Of a stretch of 64,000 bases of DNA, positions 42,608-52,265 are shown in pieces; within the stretch, counting starts at the first letter, position 1; each line of letters starts with the position of its first letter. The DNA lies in contig JAZNPC010000066.1 of NCBI GenBank assembly GCA_045589455.1, positions 1-64,000 of the forward strand, read 5' to 3'. The position numbers and the translations under genes were made by a program. The stretch comes from RGIG990 sp045589455. Lineage in GTDB: Bacteria; Verrucomicrobiota; Kiritimatiellia; RFP12; UBA3636. The notes under the pieces were generated by a model. That model was not told the DNA's origin. It saw only the letters and a list, made by a program, of their open reading frames with translations, and did no database searches.

Positions 42608-44068
42608 ATGAGTTCAGTAATTTGGTATTATAGCGTAAATGGAAAAACTTCTTCACCGCATACATGGGAAGAGCTTTGTACTGCAGTTAAAGAGAATAAA
42701 GTTGGCCCTAATGATTTAGTGTGGACGAGTGCTTTTGGTAGGGAATGGCGTAAGGCGTCTACTCTCGAAGGCTTGTTTACCCGTCCAAAAGAAGAAGATC
42801 CTAAAATATCTGAAAACACTGATAATTCTAAAGATGACTTTGATTCTGTACAAATCGAAGAGCAGAGTGATAATGTTCATGTAGACGATGCTTCTGAGGA
42901 TTTTTTAGAAAATACTTCAGAAGTAAATAATAATCAGCAGTGGCAACAACAATATTATTATTTACGTAAACGAGTTGGAATCCGTTTAGGTCTAAAAAGA
43001 GCATATCGTGGAATGTTGAATGTTTTGTTTGTTTCACCATTCAATATTTTGCGTTGGATACCTTTTGCATTAGCTTTCTTTCTTGCATCACAATTGTCCG
43101 TAGATGTTGTTTCTAATGCTCAACAAGCAATTGCTAGTGGAGATTCATCAATTGTTCAAAAATTTAGTCAAAAATCTGCTAAATTGAAAATGCCTGAAGG
43201 CTTTTTTAATACTGGCGTATTTTCACAGGAGTTTCAGAACGACTATAAAGCATTAAACAAGTTGGTTGAAGAAACGCAAAAGAATAAAAACCAAAACCAA
43301 GATGAGTTATCTACTAAAGCATTTTCAATTTACGGAAAACTGTTAAACAATATTGGTGAGACCTCCTACTATCTTTGGGGTTGGATGCGTACTCCAACAG
43401 GAGGAAGCACTGTTTTGTTCGTTTCCATTTTTATCTTTTGCATAAAATTGATGATGATGTGGTTTGGATCAAAAGGAAAATTTATTGCAATGGCTAGATG
43501 CTATAATCCAACAGAACCATTTGGGCTGACATGGCGTCGCGTTGCATCTTCATCAAATCGATTTTTCCGCATGGTTGCTTTATTTGAGTTTGTTTTTTCT
43601 TTAATGTCATTTGTGATGTTCATATTGTTTGTACGTTACCTCGCAAATGGCTATGTATTTAATACATTATCCGTTAGCTCTGTTATTTTGCTAGGATTTG
43701 TTGCGATGATAGTTTTTTCAATTATGTCATTCATCAAAAGCTATCTACGCAATTTTGTAGCATTGCCTATCCTTTTAGAGAATGAACGCTTAACCTTTGG
43801 TTACATATTCAAAGGTTTAGGGTTATGGGTGGTTCGTTATGGAATTATTTATTCTTTAATATTCTTTTTATTTCAATCCTTGCTTGTTATTATAGCTTAT
43901 GGCTTTGTTCGATTACAACTTTTGCTTATGCTACCAGTCACTAGAGAGTTTATGGTTTTGCCAATTTACCTTACCAAATTGCTTTGGACAATGGATATTA
44001 CAGTTCAAATACGCCCAGAGCTTGCAAGAAAACGTCCTCCTGTAGACCCAATGCAGGTTAATCGTTAG
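42608..44068 (+). CDS. GYF_2-domain multi-pass membrane protein
   Basis: A 486-residue protein. The N-terminal 55 residues (IWYYSVNGKTSSPHTWEEL, PNDLVWTSAFGREWRKASTLEGLF) form a GYF_2 (DUF4339) domain that usually docks proline-rich peptides. An acidic linker follows (about 60-115), then about six transmembrane helices from residue 145 to 465. The C-terminal tail ends KRPPVDPMQVNR. The membrane part has no recognised family. The domain order suggests a membrane sensor or scaffold. There is no clear ribosome-binding site, and the gene starts six bases after the CvpA-like stop codon, so it probably depends on translational coupling. Confidence 0.75.
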   Translation: MSSVIWYYSVNGKTSSPHTWEELCTAVKENKVGPNDLVWTSAFGREWRKASTLEGLFTRPKEEDPKISENTDNSKDDFDSVQIEEQSDNVHVDDASEDFLENTSEVNNNQQWQQQYYYLRKRVGIRLGLKRAYRGMLNVLFVSPFNILRWIPFALAFFLASQLSVDVVSNAQQAIASGDSSIVQKFSQKSAKLKMPEGFFNTGVFSQEFQNDYKALNKLVEETQKNKNQNQDELSTKAFSIYGKLLNNIGETSYYLWGWMRTPTGGSTVLFVSIFIFCIKLMMMWFGSKGKFIAMARCYNPTEPFGLTWRRVASSSNRFFRMVALFEFVFSLMSFVMFILFVRYLANGYVFNTLSVSSVILLGFVAMIVFSIMSFIKSYLRNFVALPILLENERLTFGYIFKGLGLWVVRYGIIYSLIFFLFQSLLVIIAYGFVRLQLLLMLPVTREFMVLPIYLTKLLWTMDITVQIRPELARKRPPVDPMQVNR

Positions 44069-44108
44069 AGTAAGTGATAGTGATAGGCGATTCTTTGGTT
44101 TAGTAAGA

Positions 44109-44894
44109 ATGAAAAAAGAACCTACAAATGTGGTTTGGACAGACCATGATGCAATAGTTGTTTTATGCTATAATGCTTTTTTAGTTCTTCCATGGTTCTT
44201 ATCGCTTTTATTAGGGGTCGGCTCACAAGAAAGCTTCGAAGAAATCTCTAAGAATGGTACCTTGTTGCCTATAGGTTTTTGGGTTTTTAGTATTGTTCCA
44301 ATATTACTTGCTTTGGGTTTAATTTATAACCGAAAAAAGCAAAGCGGTTGCTCTATAAAAGAACTATTAGGAATACCTTCTCCAAATAAACTTTTTGTCG
44401 TTATACAAAGGGGTTTTGTTGCTGGGTTAATCTTCTTTTTTGTAGGCTTGTTTGTTTTAGGCCTTTGGTCAGCTCTTTTAACAAAATTTGGGATAGAGGC
44501 AAAGCCACAATATTTGATTGAGGTCTTGAGAAGTGGACTAATTCCCAAATGGCAGATTGTGGGAATCGGTTTATTAGTTACTTTGTCAGCTCCCTTTGTA
44601 GAAGAAATATTTTATAGATGCATTCTTTTTAATCGTCTTAAAGTCGGACGTAGTAAGCTATATGCTGTGTTGCTTTCAAGTGGATTTTTTGCTGTAGTGC
44701 ATTTAAATTTACATTCATTGTTAGGTGTTTTCCTGGCAGGTATTTGCTTCTCATTAGTGTACGATTCTTTTTTGCCTGAATCTAAGACTAAAATAGAAGA
44801 CTGTGAGAAGGTTGGTCTTGTTGGATCTATGGTCGCACATTTTACCTTCAATATACTCAATTTTTTAATGACACTCAGTTTTATTGTGCAATAA
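44109..44894 (+). CDS. CPBP-family intramembrane metalloprotease
   Basis: A 261-residue membrane protein of the CPBP (CAAX/bacteriocin-processing, Abi) family. The catalytic EExxxR is seen in APFVEEIFYRCILFNRL (residues about 163-180), followed by the FxxxH-type motif in SGFFAVVHLNLHSLLGVFLAGI and a late AHFTFNILNF. The family cleaves prenylated proteins or peptides within the membrane, and bacterial members often give bacteriocin self-protection. It ends the membrane-protein run that begins at 41087. The substrate is unknown. Confidence 0.88.
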   Translation: MKKEPTNVVWTDHDAIVVLCYNAFLVLPWFLSLLLGVGSQESFEEISKNGTLLPIGFWVFSIVPILLALGLIYNRKKQSGCSIKELLGIPSPNKLFVVIQRGFVAGLIFFFVGLFVLGLWSALLTKFGIEAKPQYLIEVLRSGLIPKWQIVGIGLLVTLSAPFVEEIFYRCILFNRLKVGRSKLYAVLLSSGFFAVVHLNLHSLLGVFLAGICFSLVYDSFLPESKTKIEDCEKVGLVGSMVAHFTFNILNFLMTLSFIVQ

Positions 44895-44958
44895 TTGCTT
44901 TTGAAATATGTTAGAGTTTTGTTGAAGAAGGAATAAATAATCCTCGTAATGTATTGCT

Positions 44959-46533
44959 ATGTCAGAAAAATCAAAATTTGTAAATGGTTGTCTTAAAATC
45001 AATCAAAACGAAGTATGGTGGGGAATTGCCACCACAATTGGCCAAGAAGCTCCTCTCACAGATAAGAGTGAAGGGTTTATGCGTGATATTAGATTAGATA
45101 ATTATTCTAATCAATCTGTGCCATTGCTTGTTTCAAATAAGGGGCGTTATATTTGGAGTGACAAGGCTTTTAAATGTACCATAGAGAATGGTTCATTTGT
45201 GTTTGAAGCTGATGCACCGATTTTGGTCGTCGATGCAGGAACAACCCTACGCGAGGCTTTTCTTGCTGCATCTAAAGCACATTTTTCCCCAAGTGGTAAA
45301 ACCCCAGACCTAGCGCTTGTTGCAAATCCTCAATGGAACACATGGATAGAGCTTACCTATAATCAAAATCAAGAGGATATTCTTGCATATGCAAAAGCAA
45401 TAGGGGAGAATGGTTTTCCTACCGGTGGCGTTATTATGATTGATGACACATGGCAGTATGGCTATGGTATTTGGGAGTTTGATCCACGCCGTTTCTCAGA
45501 CCCAAAGAAAATGTGTGATGAGCTTCATTCCCTTGGCTATAAAGTAATGCTATGGGTATGCCCATTTGTTTCTATGGATTCACCAGGATATCGAGAAATG
45601 GCATTTGGTCTAAAAGATGCTGGAGTTGGCTGTGAGAAGGGTGGTCTTATTTATGACACAGATGGAGACCCTGTCGCAGCAAAATGGTGGAATGGTAGAT
45701 CTGCCTCAATCGATTTTTCAGATCCGTTAGGCGCAGCATGGTTTTCTAGACAACTTTCCACGCTTCAAGAGCGCTTTGGAGTAGATGGCTGGAAGCTAGA
45801 CGCAGGAGATACAGAGTCATATAAGGCAAAATGGATAACTAAGAGCAATTTTTCTCCATCGGAAATGTGTGAGGCATATGCTAAAATTGGTTTAGAATTT
45901 CCTCTTAATGAGTATCGTGCATGCTTTAAGATGGGTGGGCAGCCACTTGTTCAGCGGCTTTGTGATAAAGGGCATAGTTGGTCTGATCTGCAGTTGTTAA
46001 TACCAGATATGATTTCTTGTGGTTTATTAGGCCATTCTTTTGTTTGTCCCGATATGATTGCTGGAGGAAATTGGATTGCATTTACAGAGGCAGCAGCTGT
46101 TCCTTTTGAGCAAGAACTTTTTGTTCGTTCCGCTCAAGCACATGCACTTAGCCCTATGATGCAATTTTCAGCAGCACCATGGCGTTTGCTTGATGAAGAG
46201 AATTTAGAATATGTTCGTGCGGCAGCATGGACACGTATGAAATTCGCAGACAGCTTTGTTGCTCTTGCAAAGGAGTGTGCAAAGACAGGAGAGCCAATGC
46301 TTCGAAATATGGAATACAATTTCCCTGGATTTGGTTGGGAAAATATAAAAGATCAATTTATGATGGGCGACTTTTTAGTTGTGGCACCGCAGTTGGTTAA
46401 GGGAGCAACTAATCGCAAGGTTGTTATACCACCAGGAATGTGGCGTTCTGATGATGGAGTTGTCTATGAAGGGCTATGTGAAATAGTTGTTTCAACACCA
46501 CTTTCACGCTTACCATATTTTGAGCGCATTTAG
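44959..46533 (+). CDS. Glycoside hydrolase family 31
   Basis: A 524-residue GH31 alpha-glycosidase. The catalytic nucleophile is D281 in DGWKLDAGD. The long MIDDTWQYGYGIWEFDPRRFSDPKKM and KVMLWVCPFVSMDSP blocks are typical of the short MYORG (KIAA1161)-like branch. It is shorter than most GH31 enzymes (about 650-800) and has no signal peptide, so it probably acts in the cytoplasm on an imported oligosaccharide. The bond and sugar are not determined. The start ATG 44959 has a weak ribosome-binding site. Confidence 0.9.
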   Translation: MSEKSKFVNGCLKINQNEVWWGIATTIGQEAPLTDKSEGFMRDIRLDNYSNQSVPLLVSNKGRYIWSDKAFKCTIENGSFVFEADAPILVVDAGTTLREAFLAASKAHFSPSGKTPDLALVANPQWNTWIELTYNQNQEDILAYAKAIGENGFPTGGVIMIDDTWQYGYGIWEFDPRRFSDPKKMCDELHSLGYKVMLWVCPFVSMDSPGYREMAFGLKDAGVGCEKGGLIYDTDGDPVAAKWWNGRSASIDFSDPLGAAWFSRQLSTLQERFGVDGWKLDAGDTESYKAKWITKSNFSPSEMCEAYAKIGLEFPLNEYRACFKMGGQPLVQRLCDKGHSWSDLQLLIPDMISCGLLGHSFVCPDMIAGGNWIAFTEAAAVPFEQELFVRSAQAHALSPMMQFSAAPWRLLDEENLEYVRAAAWTRMKFADSFVALAKECAKTGEPMLRNMEYNFPGFGWENIKDQFMMGDFLVVAPQLVKGATNRKVVIPPGMWRSDDGVVYEGLCEIVVSTPLSRLPYFERI

Positions 46534-46745
46534 CTTAATGGTGCAAAACTCTTATGACTGGCGCTAATAAACCGCAATCATAGGGAAAATACGTGGCGCC
46601 CATTTGGCGCGCTCACTCATTTCTTGGCTGTTGGTTGTTGTATTGCTGATTGCTGTTTCGTTCTTATCCAGAATTTGGGTAAATCTCTTGTATTTGTTTT
46701 TGGGGTTTGTTATAATATAACAAAAAGAATTTATTAAGGAAAATT
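46534..46745. other. Intergenic region ahead of clpC
   Basis: Non-coding. TGGCGC is repeated at 46558, 46594 and 46605, and GCGCC/GGCGC (46596-46600, 46606-46610) can form a 5-bp hairpin that may end the GH31 transcript. A degenerate TTG-rich tract (46625-46660) follows before the clpC promoter. Confidence 0.4.
46688..46716 (+). promoter_or_regulatory. Promoter of clpC
   Basis: TTGTAT (46688-46693) and a perfect TATAAT (46711-46716) are 17 bases apart, 29 bases before ATG 46746. No CtsR-type or CIRCE element was seen, so heat-shock control is not supported by sequence. Confidence 0.6.
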
Positions 46746-49421
46746 ATGGATTTTGATTTATTTACGCCAAACTCTAAAAAAGCTATACAAATTGCAAATC
46801 GTGAGGCAATAGGATATAGCCATGATGCTATCGGTTCTGAGCATCTTATTATTGGTTTAGCATCCCTTACAGAGGGTATTATTGTTGATGTTTTTGCATC
46901 TCTAAATATAACAATTGAACAAATTCGCCGTGGTGTTGATTCTGTTGTATCACATGGTGATGCAAATGTTGCGGTTGCAGGAATGCTTCCACTTACTCCT
47001 AGAACAAAGAAAATTCTTCAGTGCGCAACAGCAGAGGCTCGTGCTCTTGGTGCATCTATGATTGATGCAGAGCATATTTTAATTGCTATTCTCCGTGAGG
47101 GAGATGGTATTGGAGCAAAGGTTTTGAATGGCCTTGGAATAACCGTTGATATGGTTGTCACAATCGTTAAGAAAATTATCGATGAAATTCGTGCTGCCCA
47201 CAATGAAGAAGATAAGACTTCAAATCCATTTGGATTAGATACAGATGATATGGATCAGCAGCCACCAAGTGGCGGCCCTCTTGGTGATATTCTTCGTTCA
47301 TTGGGCGCCGGAGGCCCTCCTAGAGCAAGTGGTCCTATGGGTATGCCTCCATTACCTCCAGATGCAAAGGTTATGCCAGCCAAATTGACCTATAACGCAA
47401 ATGCTGCAGCTAATTCTCAAGAGAAGCGCCCAGCAACTCCTGCGCTAGATACATTTGGTCGCGATTTAACAGTAATTGCAGCTAATGGAGAAATGGATCC
47501 AGTAATTGGTAGAAAGGAAGAGCTTGCTCGCGTAATGCAGGTTCTATCTCGTCGCACAAAGAATAATGTTGCATTGCTTGGTGAGGCAGGTGTTGGTAAA
47601 ACAGCAGTCGCTGAAGGCTTGGCTCAAGCAATTGTTGCTGGAGAGGCTCCTGATAAACTTCTAAATAAGCATGTCATTGCTCTTGATATGACCCTTCTTG
47701 TTGCGGGTACAAAATATCGTGGACAATTTGAAGAGCGTATTAAGTCTATTGTAGATGAAATAAAGCGAGTTAAAGACGTAATTCTTTTTATTGATGAATT
47801 GCATAGCATCGTTGGTGCAGGCGATAATACAGGTTCAATGGATGCAGCAAATATCTTTAAGCCTGCAATGGCTCGTGGGGAGCTTCAATGCATTGGCGCG
47901 ACAACACTTAAAGAATACCATAAGTTTATTGAAAAAGATGCAGCCCTAGAGCGTCGTTTCCAAATGGTAAAGCTTGAAGAACCTAGCGTAGAAGATGCAA
48001 TTAAGATTCTTCAAGGTATTAAGTGCAAATATGAGGAGTTCCATCAGGTAACTTATACAGATGAAGCAATTGAGGCAGCTGTACGCCTAAGTGCTCGTTA
48101 TCAATCTGGCCGTATGCTTCCAGATAAAGCTATAGATGTTCTTGATGAGGCTGGTGCTCGTGCTCAAATAGCAAACAATACAAGTCCAGAAAGAGTTCGC
48201 ACACTCAAGAAATGCATAGCAGAGTATATCGCAAAGAAGAATGAAGCAGTCGAATTACAAAATTTTGAAGAAGCTGCCGAACATAGAAACAAAGTAGAAG
48301 AGTTGAAGACAGCGCTTCAATCAGAGCAAGCTCTTTGGGAAAATCGTAAGGATGCTAATTCTTCTATTGTTACAGCAGAGGATATGGCAGAGACAATCTC
48401 AAGTATCACAGGTGTTCCTGTTTCTCGAATGACTGAGGAAGAGAAACAACAGCTATTTACTCTTGAGGAAGAACTCCGAAAGACGGTTGTAGGACAGGAG
48501 CAAGCAATTAGTGTTGTTTGCCGCGCATTGCGCCGTGCACGTGCAGGTCTAAAAAATCCACGCCGTCCAATTGGTTCCTTCTTGTTCCTTGGCCCAACAG
48601 GCGTTGGTAAGACCCTTCTTGCAAAGACAATCGCTAAGGAATTCTTTGCTGATGAGAAGGCCCTCATACAGCTAGATATGTCAGAGTACATGGAGAAATT
48701 TAATGTTTCTCGTTTGGTTGGTTCGCCTCCTGGATATGTTGGCTTTGAAGAGGGTGGTCAGCTTACTGAGCAGGTGCGTCGCCGTCCATATAGTGTTGTT
48801 CTTTTTGATGAAGTAGAAAAGGCACATCCTGATGTAATGCATGTGTTGTTGCAGCTTCTTGAGGAAGGCCGATTAACAGATAGCACTGGCCGAGAAGTAG
48901 ACTTTAAGAATACAATTATTATCCTAACATCTAATCTTGGCGTTGATACGGGTAAGAGCTCACGAGCTTTTGGCTTTGGTACTACCGGCGCAGCTTCTCA
49001 ACTTGCAGAAGAACAGGAGCGCTTAAATAAGCGAATGCTTGAAGCAGCAAAGCTTGTATTTAAGCCAGAGCTAATGAATCGCTTTGACGAAACAATTTAT
49101 TTCCGTAAGCTTGGTGTAGATGATTTGCGTGTGATTATCAATAGTGAACTAGATAGTGTTCGCGCTAATTTACGTGATAAACAGCTTGAGCTACAGCTCT
49201 CTAAGGAGGCAGAGGAATTTATTATCAACCATGGTAATGATTCAGAGCTTGGTGCGCGCCCTCTTCGCAGAGCGGTTGAGCGCTTAATCGAGGATCCTCT
49301 AGCAGAAGAACTCCTAAAAGGTAATTTTGAACCACCATGCACTATTAAAGTTGAAGCACCTAAAGGCGCTGATAAACTGAAGTTTTCTAAGGCAACAGTT
49401 AGAAAGTCCCGTAAAAAATGA
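46746..49421 (+). CDS. clpC: ATP-dependent Clp protease ATPase ClpC
   Basis: An 891-residue AAA+ unfoldase that feeds proteins to ClpP. The N domain has two Clp repeats (residues 1-150), then a Gly/Pro-rich linker (about 170-225), AAA module 1 with Walker A GEAGVGKT (279-286), a UVR segment (NFEEAAEHRNKVEELKTAL, about 505), and AAA module 2 with Walker A GPTGVGKT (about 616-623). The UVR identifies ClpC rather than ClpA or ClpB, which lacks this linker. AAGGAAAA precedes ATG 46746. The gene overlaps the DUF58 gene by four bases; clpP is not in the window. Confidence 0.95.
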   Translation: MDFDLFTPNSKKAIQIANREAIGYSHDAIGSEHLIIGLASLTEGIIVDVFASLNITIEQIRRGVDSVVSHGDANVAVAGMLPLTPRTKKILQCATAEARALGASMIDAEHILIAILREGDGIGAKVLNGLGITVDMVVTIVKKIIDEIRAAHNEEDKTSNPFGLDTDDMDQQPPSGGPLGDILRSLGAGGPPRASGPMGMPPLPPDAKVMPAKLTYNANAAANSQEKRPATPALDTFGRDLTVIAANGEMDPVIGRKEELARVMQVLSRRTKNNVALLGEAGVGKTAVAEGLAQAIVAGEAPDKLLNKHVIALDMTLLVAGTKYRGQFEERIKSIVDEIKRVKDVILFIDELHSIVGAGDNTGSMDAANIFKPAMARGELQCIGATTLKEYHKFIEKDAALERRFQMVKLEEPSVEDAIKILQGIKCKYEEFHQVTYTDEAIEAAVRLSARYQSGRMLPDKAIDVLDEAGARAQIANNTSPERVRTLKKCIAEYIAKKNEAVELQNFEEAAEHRNKVEELKTALQSEQALWENRKDANSSIVTAEDMAETISSITGVPVSRMTEEEKQQLFTLEEELRKTVVGQEQAISVVCRALRRARAGLKNPRRPIGSFLFLGPTGVGKTLLAKTIAKEFFADEKALIQLDMSEYMEKFNVSRLVGSPPGYVGFEEGGQLTEQVRRRPYSVVLFDEVEKAHPDVMHVLLQLLEEGRLTDSTGREVDFKNTIIILTSNLGVDTGKSSRAFGFGTTGAASQLAEEQERLNKRMLEAAKLVFKPELMNRFDETIYFRKLGVDDLRVIINSELDSVRANLRDKQLELQLSKEAEEFIINHGNDSELGARPLRRAVERLIEDPLAEELLKGNFEPPCTIKVEAPKGADKLKFSKATVRKSRKK

Positions 49422-50305
49422 TTGATACTGCCGAACTTATGAAAAAGGTTGGGCAGATTAAAATCCTTACTTCCCGACTAGTAGACGACCGCCTTATGGG
49501 TGATTATCATTCATCCTTTAAGGGGCAGGGCGTTGAGTTCGACGAAGTGCGTGAATATAATGTCGGTGACGATATTCGTAGCATTGATTGGAATGTTACT
49601 GCAAGAACAGGATTTCCATTTGTTAAACGCTATTGCGAAGAGCGTGAACTAACGGTTATTTTTTTAGTTGATGTTTCTGGCTCTCAAGCTTATGGTTCAG
49701 GAGAGAAAACAAAGGCAGAGCGTGCAGCAGAGCTTACATGCTTGCTTGCAATGACTTCAATTCAAAATCAAGATAATATCGGTTTAATTCTCTTTTCTGA
49801 TAAGATTTTAAAAACTATTCCTCCTCGCAAGGGGCGTACAGCTGTGATGCGCCTAGTGCGCGAAGTGCTTGCTGCAGATGAGTCTGCAGGAGGAACAGAT
49901 ATTGCTCAGGCATTAAAATATCTTTGCCAAGTACAAAAGCGTAAAGCAGTTGTTTTTCTTGTTTCTGATTTTCAGGCAGAGGAGTGGGAGAAAGAGCTTG
50001 CTGTGGCTTCCCGTAAGCATGATGTTATTTGCTGTAGATTTGTAGATAAATGTGAGCAAGAATTGCCTAATGCTGGACTTCTAGAATTAGAAGACCCAGA
50101 AACAGGAGAACTTCTCTGGATTGATACAAGCTCTCGTGAAGTTAGAGCTGAATTCGCAAAAGCCGCAGAAGAACGTACCAGACAATTAAATACCACCTTT
50201 AGACGCAATAAGGCAGATTCAATAACCTTTTTCACTGATGAAGACCCAATTGATAAGGTGCGTCAATTCTTTAGAAAGCGCATAAAAAAGCATGGTGTTA
50301 GATAG
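49418..50305 (+). CDS. DUF58 domain protein overlapping clpC
   Basis: A 295-residue protein of the DUF58 family: SFKGQGVEFDEVREYNVGDDIRSIDWNVTAR (residues about 32-63) is its signature, followed by a von Willebrand-A-like fold with the MIDAS-type DVSGSQ (DxSxS). The family usually pairs with a MoxR AAA+ ATPase, which is absent here. Its ATG overlaps the clpC stop codon as ATGA, with no separate ribosome-binding site, so translation is coupled to ClpC. It may act as a chaperone-linked metal-binding adaptor. The function is unproven. Confidence 0.85.
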   Translation: MIDTAELMKKVGQIKILTSRLVDDRLMGDYHSSFKGQGVEFDEVREYNVGDDIRSIDWNVTARTGFPFVKRYCEERELTVIFLVDVSGSQAYGSGEKTKAERAAELTCLLAMTSIQNQDNIGLILFSDKILKTIPPRKGRTAVMRLVREVLAADESAGGTDIAQALKYLCQVQKRKAVVFLVSDFQAEEWEKELAVASRKHDVICCRFVDKCEQELPNAGLLELEDPETGELLWIDTSSREVRAEFAKAAEERTRQLNTTFRRNKADSITFFTDEDPIDKVRQFFRKRIKKHGVR

Positions 50306-50331
50306 GCTTGTAATAAATTAATGGGGATTTT

Positions 50332-51216
50332 ATGAGAAGTTTTATTTTAGGTTCAGATTGGTGCACTGATTGTGATGATGTGGTTGCTATGCGTGTATTG
50401 TGTAGAGCACATAAGGCTGGAGAGATTAACCTACTTGGTGTTGGTATTAACACCTGCGTAGATGTTAGTGTTGCTTCTCTTTATGGCTTCTTGGCAACTG
50501 AAGGTGTTACCGATGTTGCTGTTGGTATTGATATGAAATCTGCTGATGCTCGCAGGTTTGAACCAAAATATCAGCCACGTCTTGCCAATTATGCTCCCGA
50601 TAAAACAAATGCTGATGCCGAGGATGCCGTCCGCATGTATCGTAGACTAATTGCGAACTCTCCAACCCGTGTTGAGATTTTGGAAATAGGCTTTACACAA
50701 GTTATAGCAGGTGCTTTGATGAGCCAGCCTGATGATATTTCTCCTCTAACTGGTATTGAGCTCTTTAGGCAAAAGGTTGCAAAGGTATGGATGATGGCAG
50801 GTAAGTGGGATGAAGAGGGGGGCAAAGAATATAATTTCTGCTGTCATCAGTTGACCTCAACCAATGCAACAACCTTCTGTGATAATTGTCCAATTCCTGT
50901 TACATTCCTAGGTTGGGAGGTTGGAAATACAGTGATTTCTGGTAATGAGCTTCCTGATGACGATGTTCTTAAGCAAGCACTTATTGATCATGGAAGCCCT
51001 AATGGTCGCTCATCATGGGATCCAATGCTTGTTGTGCTAGCAATTATTGGTAATGAAAAAGCTGCTGGATATTCTGTAACTCGTGGCCGTGCTAGAGTTG
51101 ATGCCTCTGATGGAAGTAATTATTTTACAGAGAATGCTGCAGGACCTCATCAGTATGTGACAAAGCTCTTTGATGATTCCTATTATCAGAAGCAAATTAA
51201 TGATAGAATTTCTTAA
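50332..51216 (+). CDS. Nucleoside hydrolase-like protein
   Basis: A 294-residue protein related to the inosine-uridine nucleoside hydrolases. Those enzymes coordinate calcium through an N-terminal DxDxxxDD. Here the matching segment is ILGSDWCTDCDDVVAMRVL (residues 5-23), giving SDWCTDCDD with the aspartate spacing kept. The family cleaves N-glycosidic bonds of nucleosides, but this variant may act on another N-glycoside. GGGGAT lies ahead of ATG 50332. It precedes an alpha/beta hydrolase and a metallophosphoesterase, so it belongs to a catabolic run. The substrate is unknown. Confidence 0.75.
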   Translation: MRSFILGSDWCTDCDDVVAMRVLCRAHKAGEINLLGVGINTCVDVSVASLYGFLATEGVTDVAVGIDMKSADARRFEPKYQPRLANYAPDKTNADAEDAVRMYRRLIANSPTRVEILEIGFTQVIAGALMSQPDDISPLTGIELFRQKVAKVWMMAGKWDEEGGKEYNFCCHQLTSTNATTFCDNCPIPVTFLGWEVGNTVISGNELPDDDVLKQALIDHGSPNGRSSWDPMLVVLAIIGNEKAAGYSVTRGRARVDASDGSNYFTENAAGPHQYVTKLFDDSYYQKQINDRIS

Positions 51217-51234
51217 TCAACTATGGAGAGTTTT

Positions 51235-52245
51235 ATGAATAAAGATCCACAAGTATTACATAATAAACTTTTAAGAGAAATAAAGCCCGCTTATCGTTAT
51301 GACGGAAAAGAGGATTTCTCTGTATGGCAAAATCGAGCTCGCTCAAGACTTGTCTCATTATTGGGTATAGATAAACTCGTCCCAGCTAATGATGATTGCT
51401 TCACAATTGAATACGAAAATGATTGTGACACCTTTACTGATTACCGTATTACATTTCAAAGCGAAGAAGGCTACCACGTTCTTTGCTCACTATGGGTTCC
51501 TAAAAATAAGCCAGGCAAGATTCCAATGGTAATTTGCTTGCAAGGACATTCTAAAGGCTATCACATATCTTTAGGTCGCCCAAAATTCCCTGGTGATGAG
51601 AATACAATCAAGGGTGGAGATAGAAATTTTGCTGTTCAAATTATCGAGCAAGGGTATTGTGCTTTAGCAATAGAGCAGCGAGCATTTGGTGAATGTGGTG
51701 GCACAGAAAAAGGTCCAGGATGTCCTGTCCCAACACTAGATGCGTTGCTTCTTGGTAGAACAACACTTGGTGAGCGCGTGTTTGATATTTCTCGTGCAAT
51801 TGATTTGATAACAAGTAATTTTGACTTTATTGATGAAAATACTATTGCATGTATGGGTAACTCTGGAGGTGGCACAGCAACAATCTATGCCTCAGCAATA
51901 GATACTCGTATCAAAGTGGCAATGCCTTCCTGTGCGCTTTGCACCTACAAGGATTCAATTGGAGCAATGCCGCATTGTACATGCAACTTCGTCCCAGGTA
52001 TTGCTATTGATTTTGATATGGGAGATTTATGTGGACTTATCGCGCCACGTAAGCTCGTGGTCGTTTCAGGTGCACAAGATTCAATCTTCCCTCACGATGG
52101 TGTGGCAGAGTCTGTTGATCTCGCAAAAACATATTATAAAGTAGCAGGAGCATTAGAAAGTATTGATTGGGTTGAGGGACCAGAAGGGCATCGTTTTTAT
52201 GCCGATTTATCATGGCCGGTATTTAATAATTTATTAAAAAAATAA
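51235..52245 (+). CDS. Alpha/beta hydrolase, acetyl-esterase-like
   Basis: A 336-residue alpha/beta hydrolase of the Abhydrolase_7/acetyl-xylan-esterase-like type. The catalytic triad is S210 (GNSGG), D282 (GAQDSIFP) and H319 (GPEGHRFY). The oxyanion segment MVICLQGHSKGYH is near residue 95. No signal peptide is seen, so it probably removes acyl groups from imported sugars. ATG 51235 is chosen because GGAGAG lies just before it; ATG 51223 is in frame but too close to the upstream stop. It follows the nucleoside-hydrolase-like gene by 18 bases. Confidence 0.85.
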   Translation: MNKDPQVLHNKLLREIKPAYRYDGKEDFSVWQNRARSRLVSLLGIDKLVPANDDCFTIEYENDCDTFTDYRITFQSEEGYHVLCSLWVPKNKPGKIPMVICLQGHSKGYHISLGRPKFPGDENTIKGGDRNFAVQIIEQGYCALAIEQRAFGECGGTEKGPGCPVPTLDALLLGRTTLGERVFDISRAIDLITSNFDFIDENTIACMGNSGGGTATIYASAIDTRIKVAMPSCALCTYKDSIGAMPHCTCNFVPGIAIDFDMGDLCGLIAPRKLVVVSGAQDSIFPHDGVAESVDLAKTYYKVAGALESIDWVEGPEGHRFYADLSWPVFNNLLKK

Positions 52246-52265
52246 AACAAACAATAGGAAATAAT

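Noticed and set aside
46746..49421. ClpB rather than ClpC
   Set aside because: The UVR segment between the two AAA modules and the absence of the long ClpB middle coiled coil favour ClpC.
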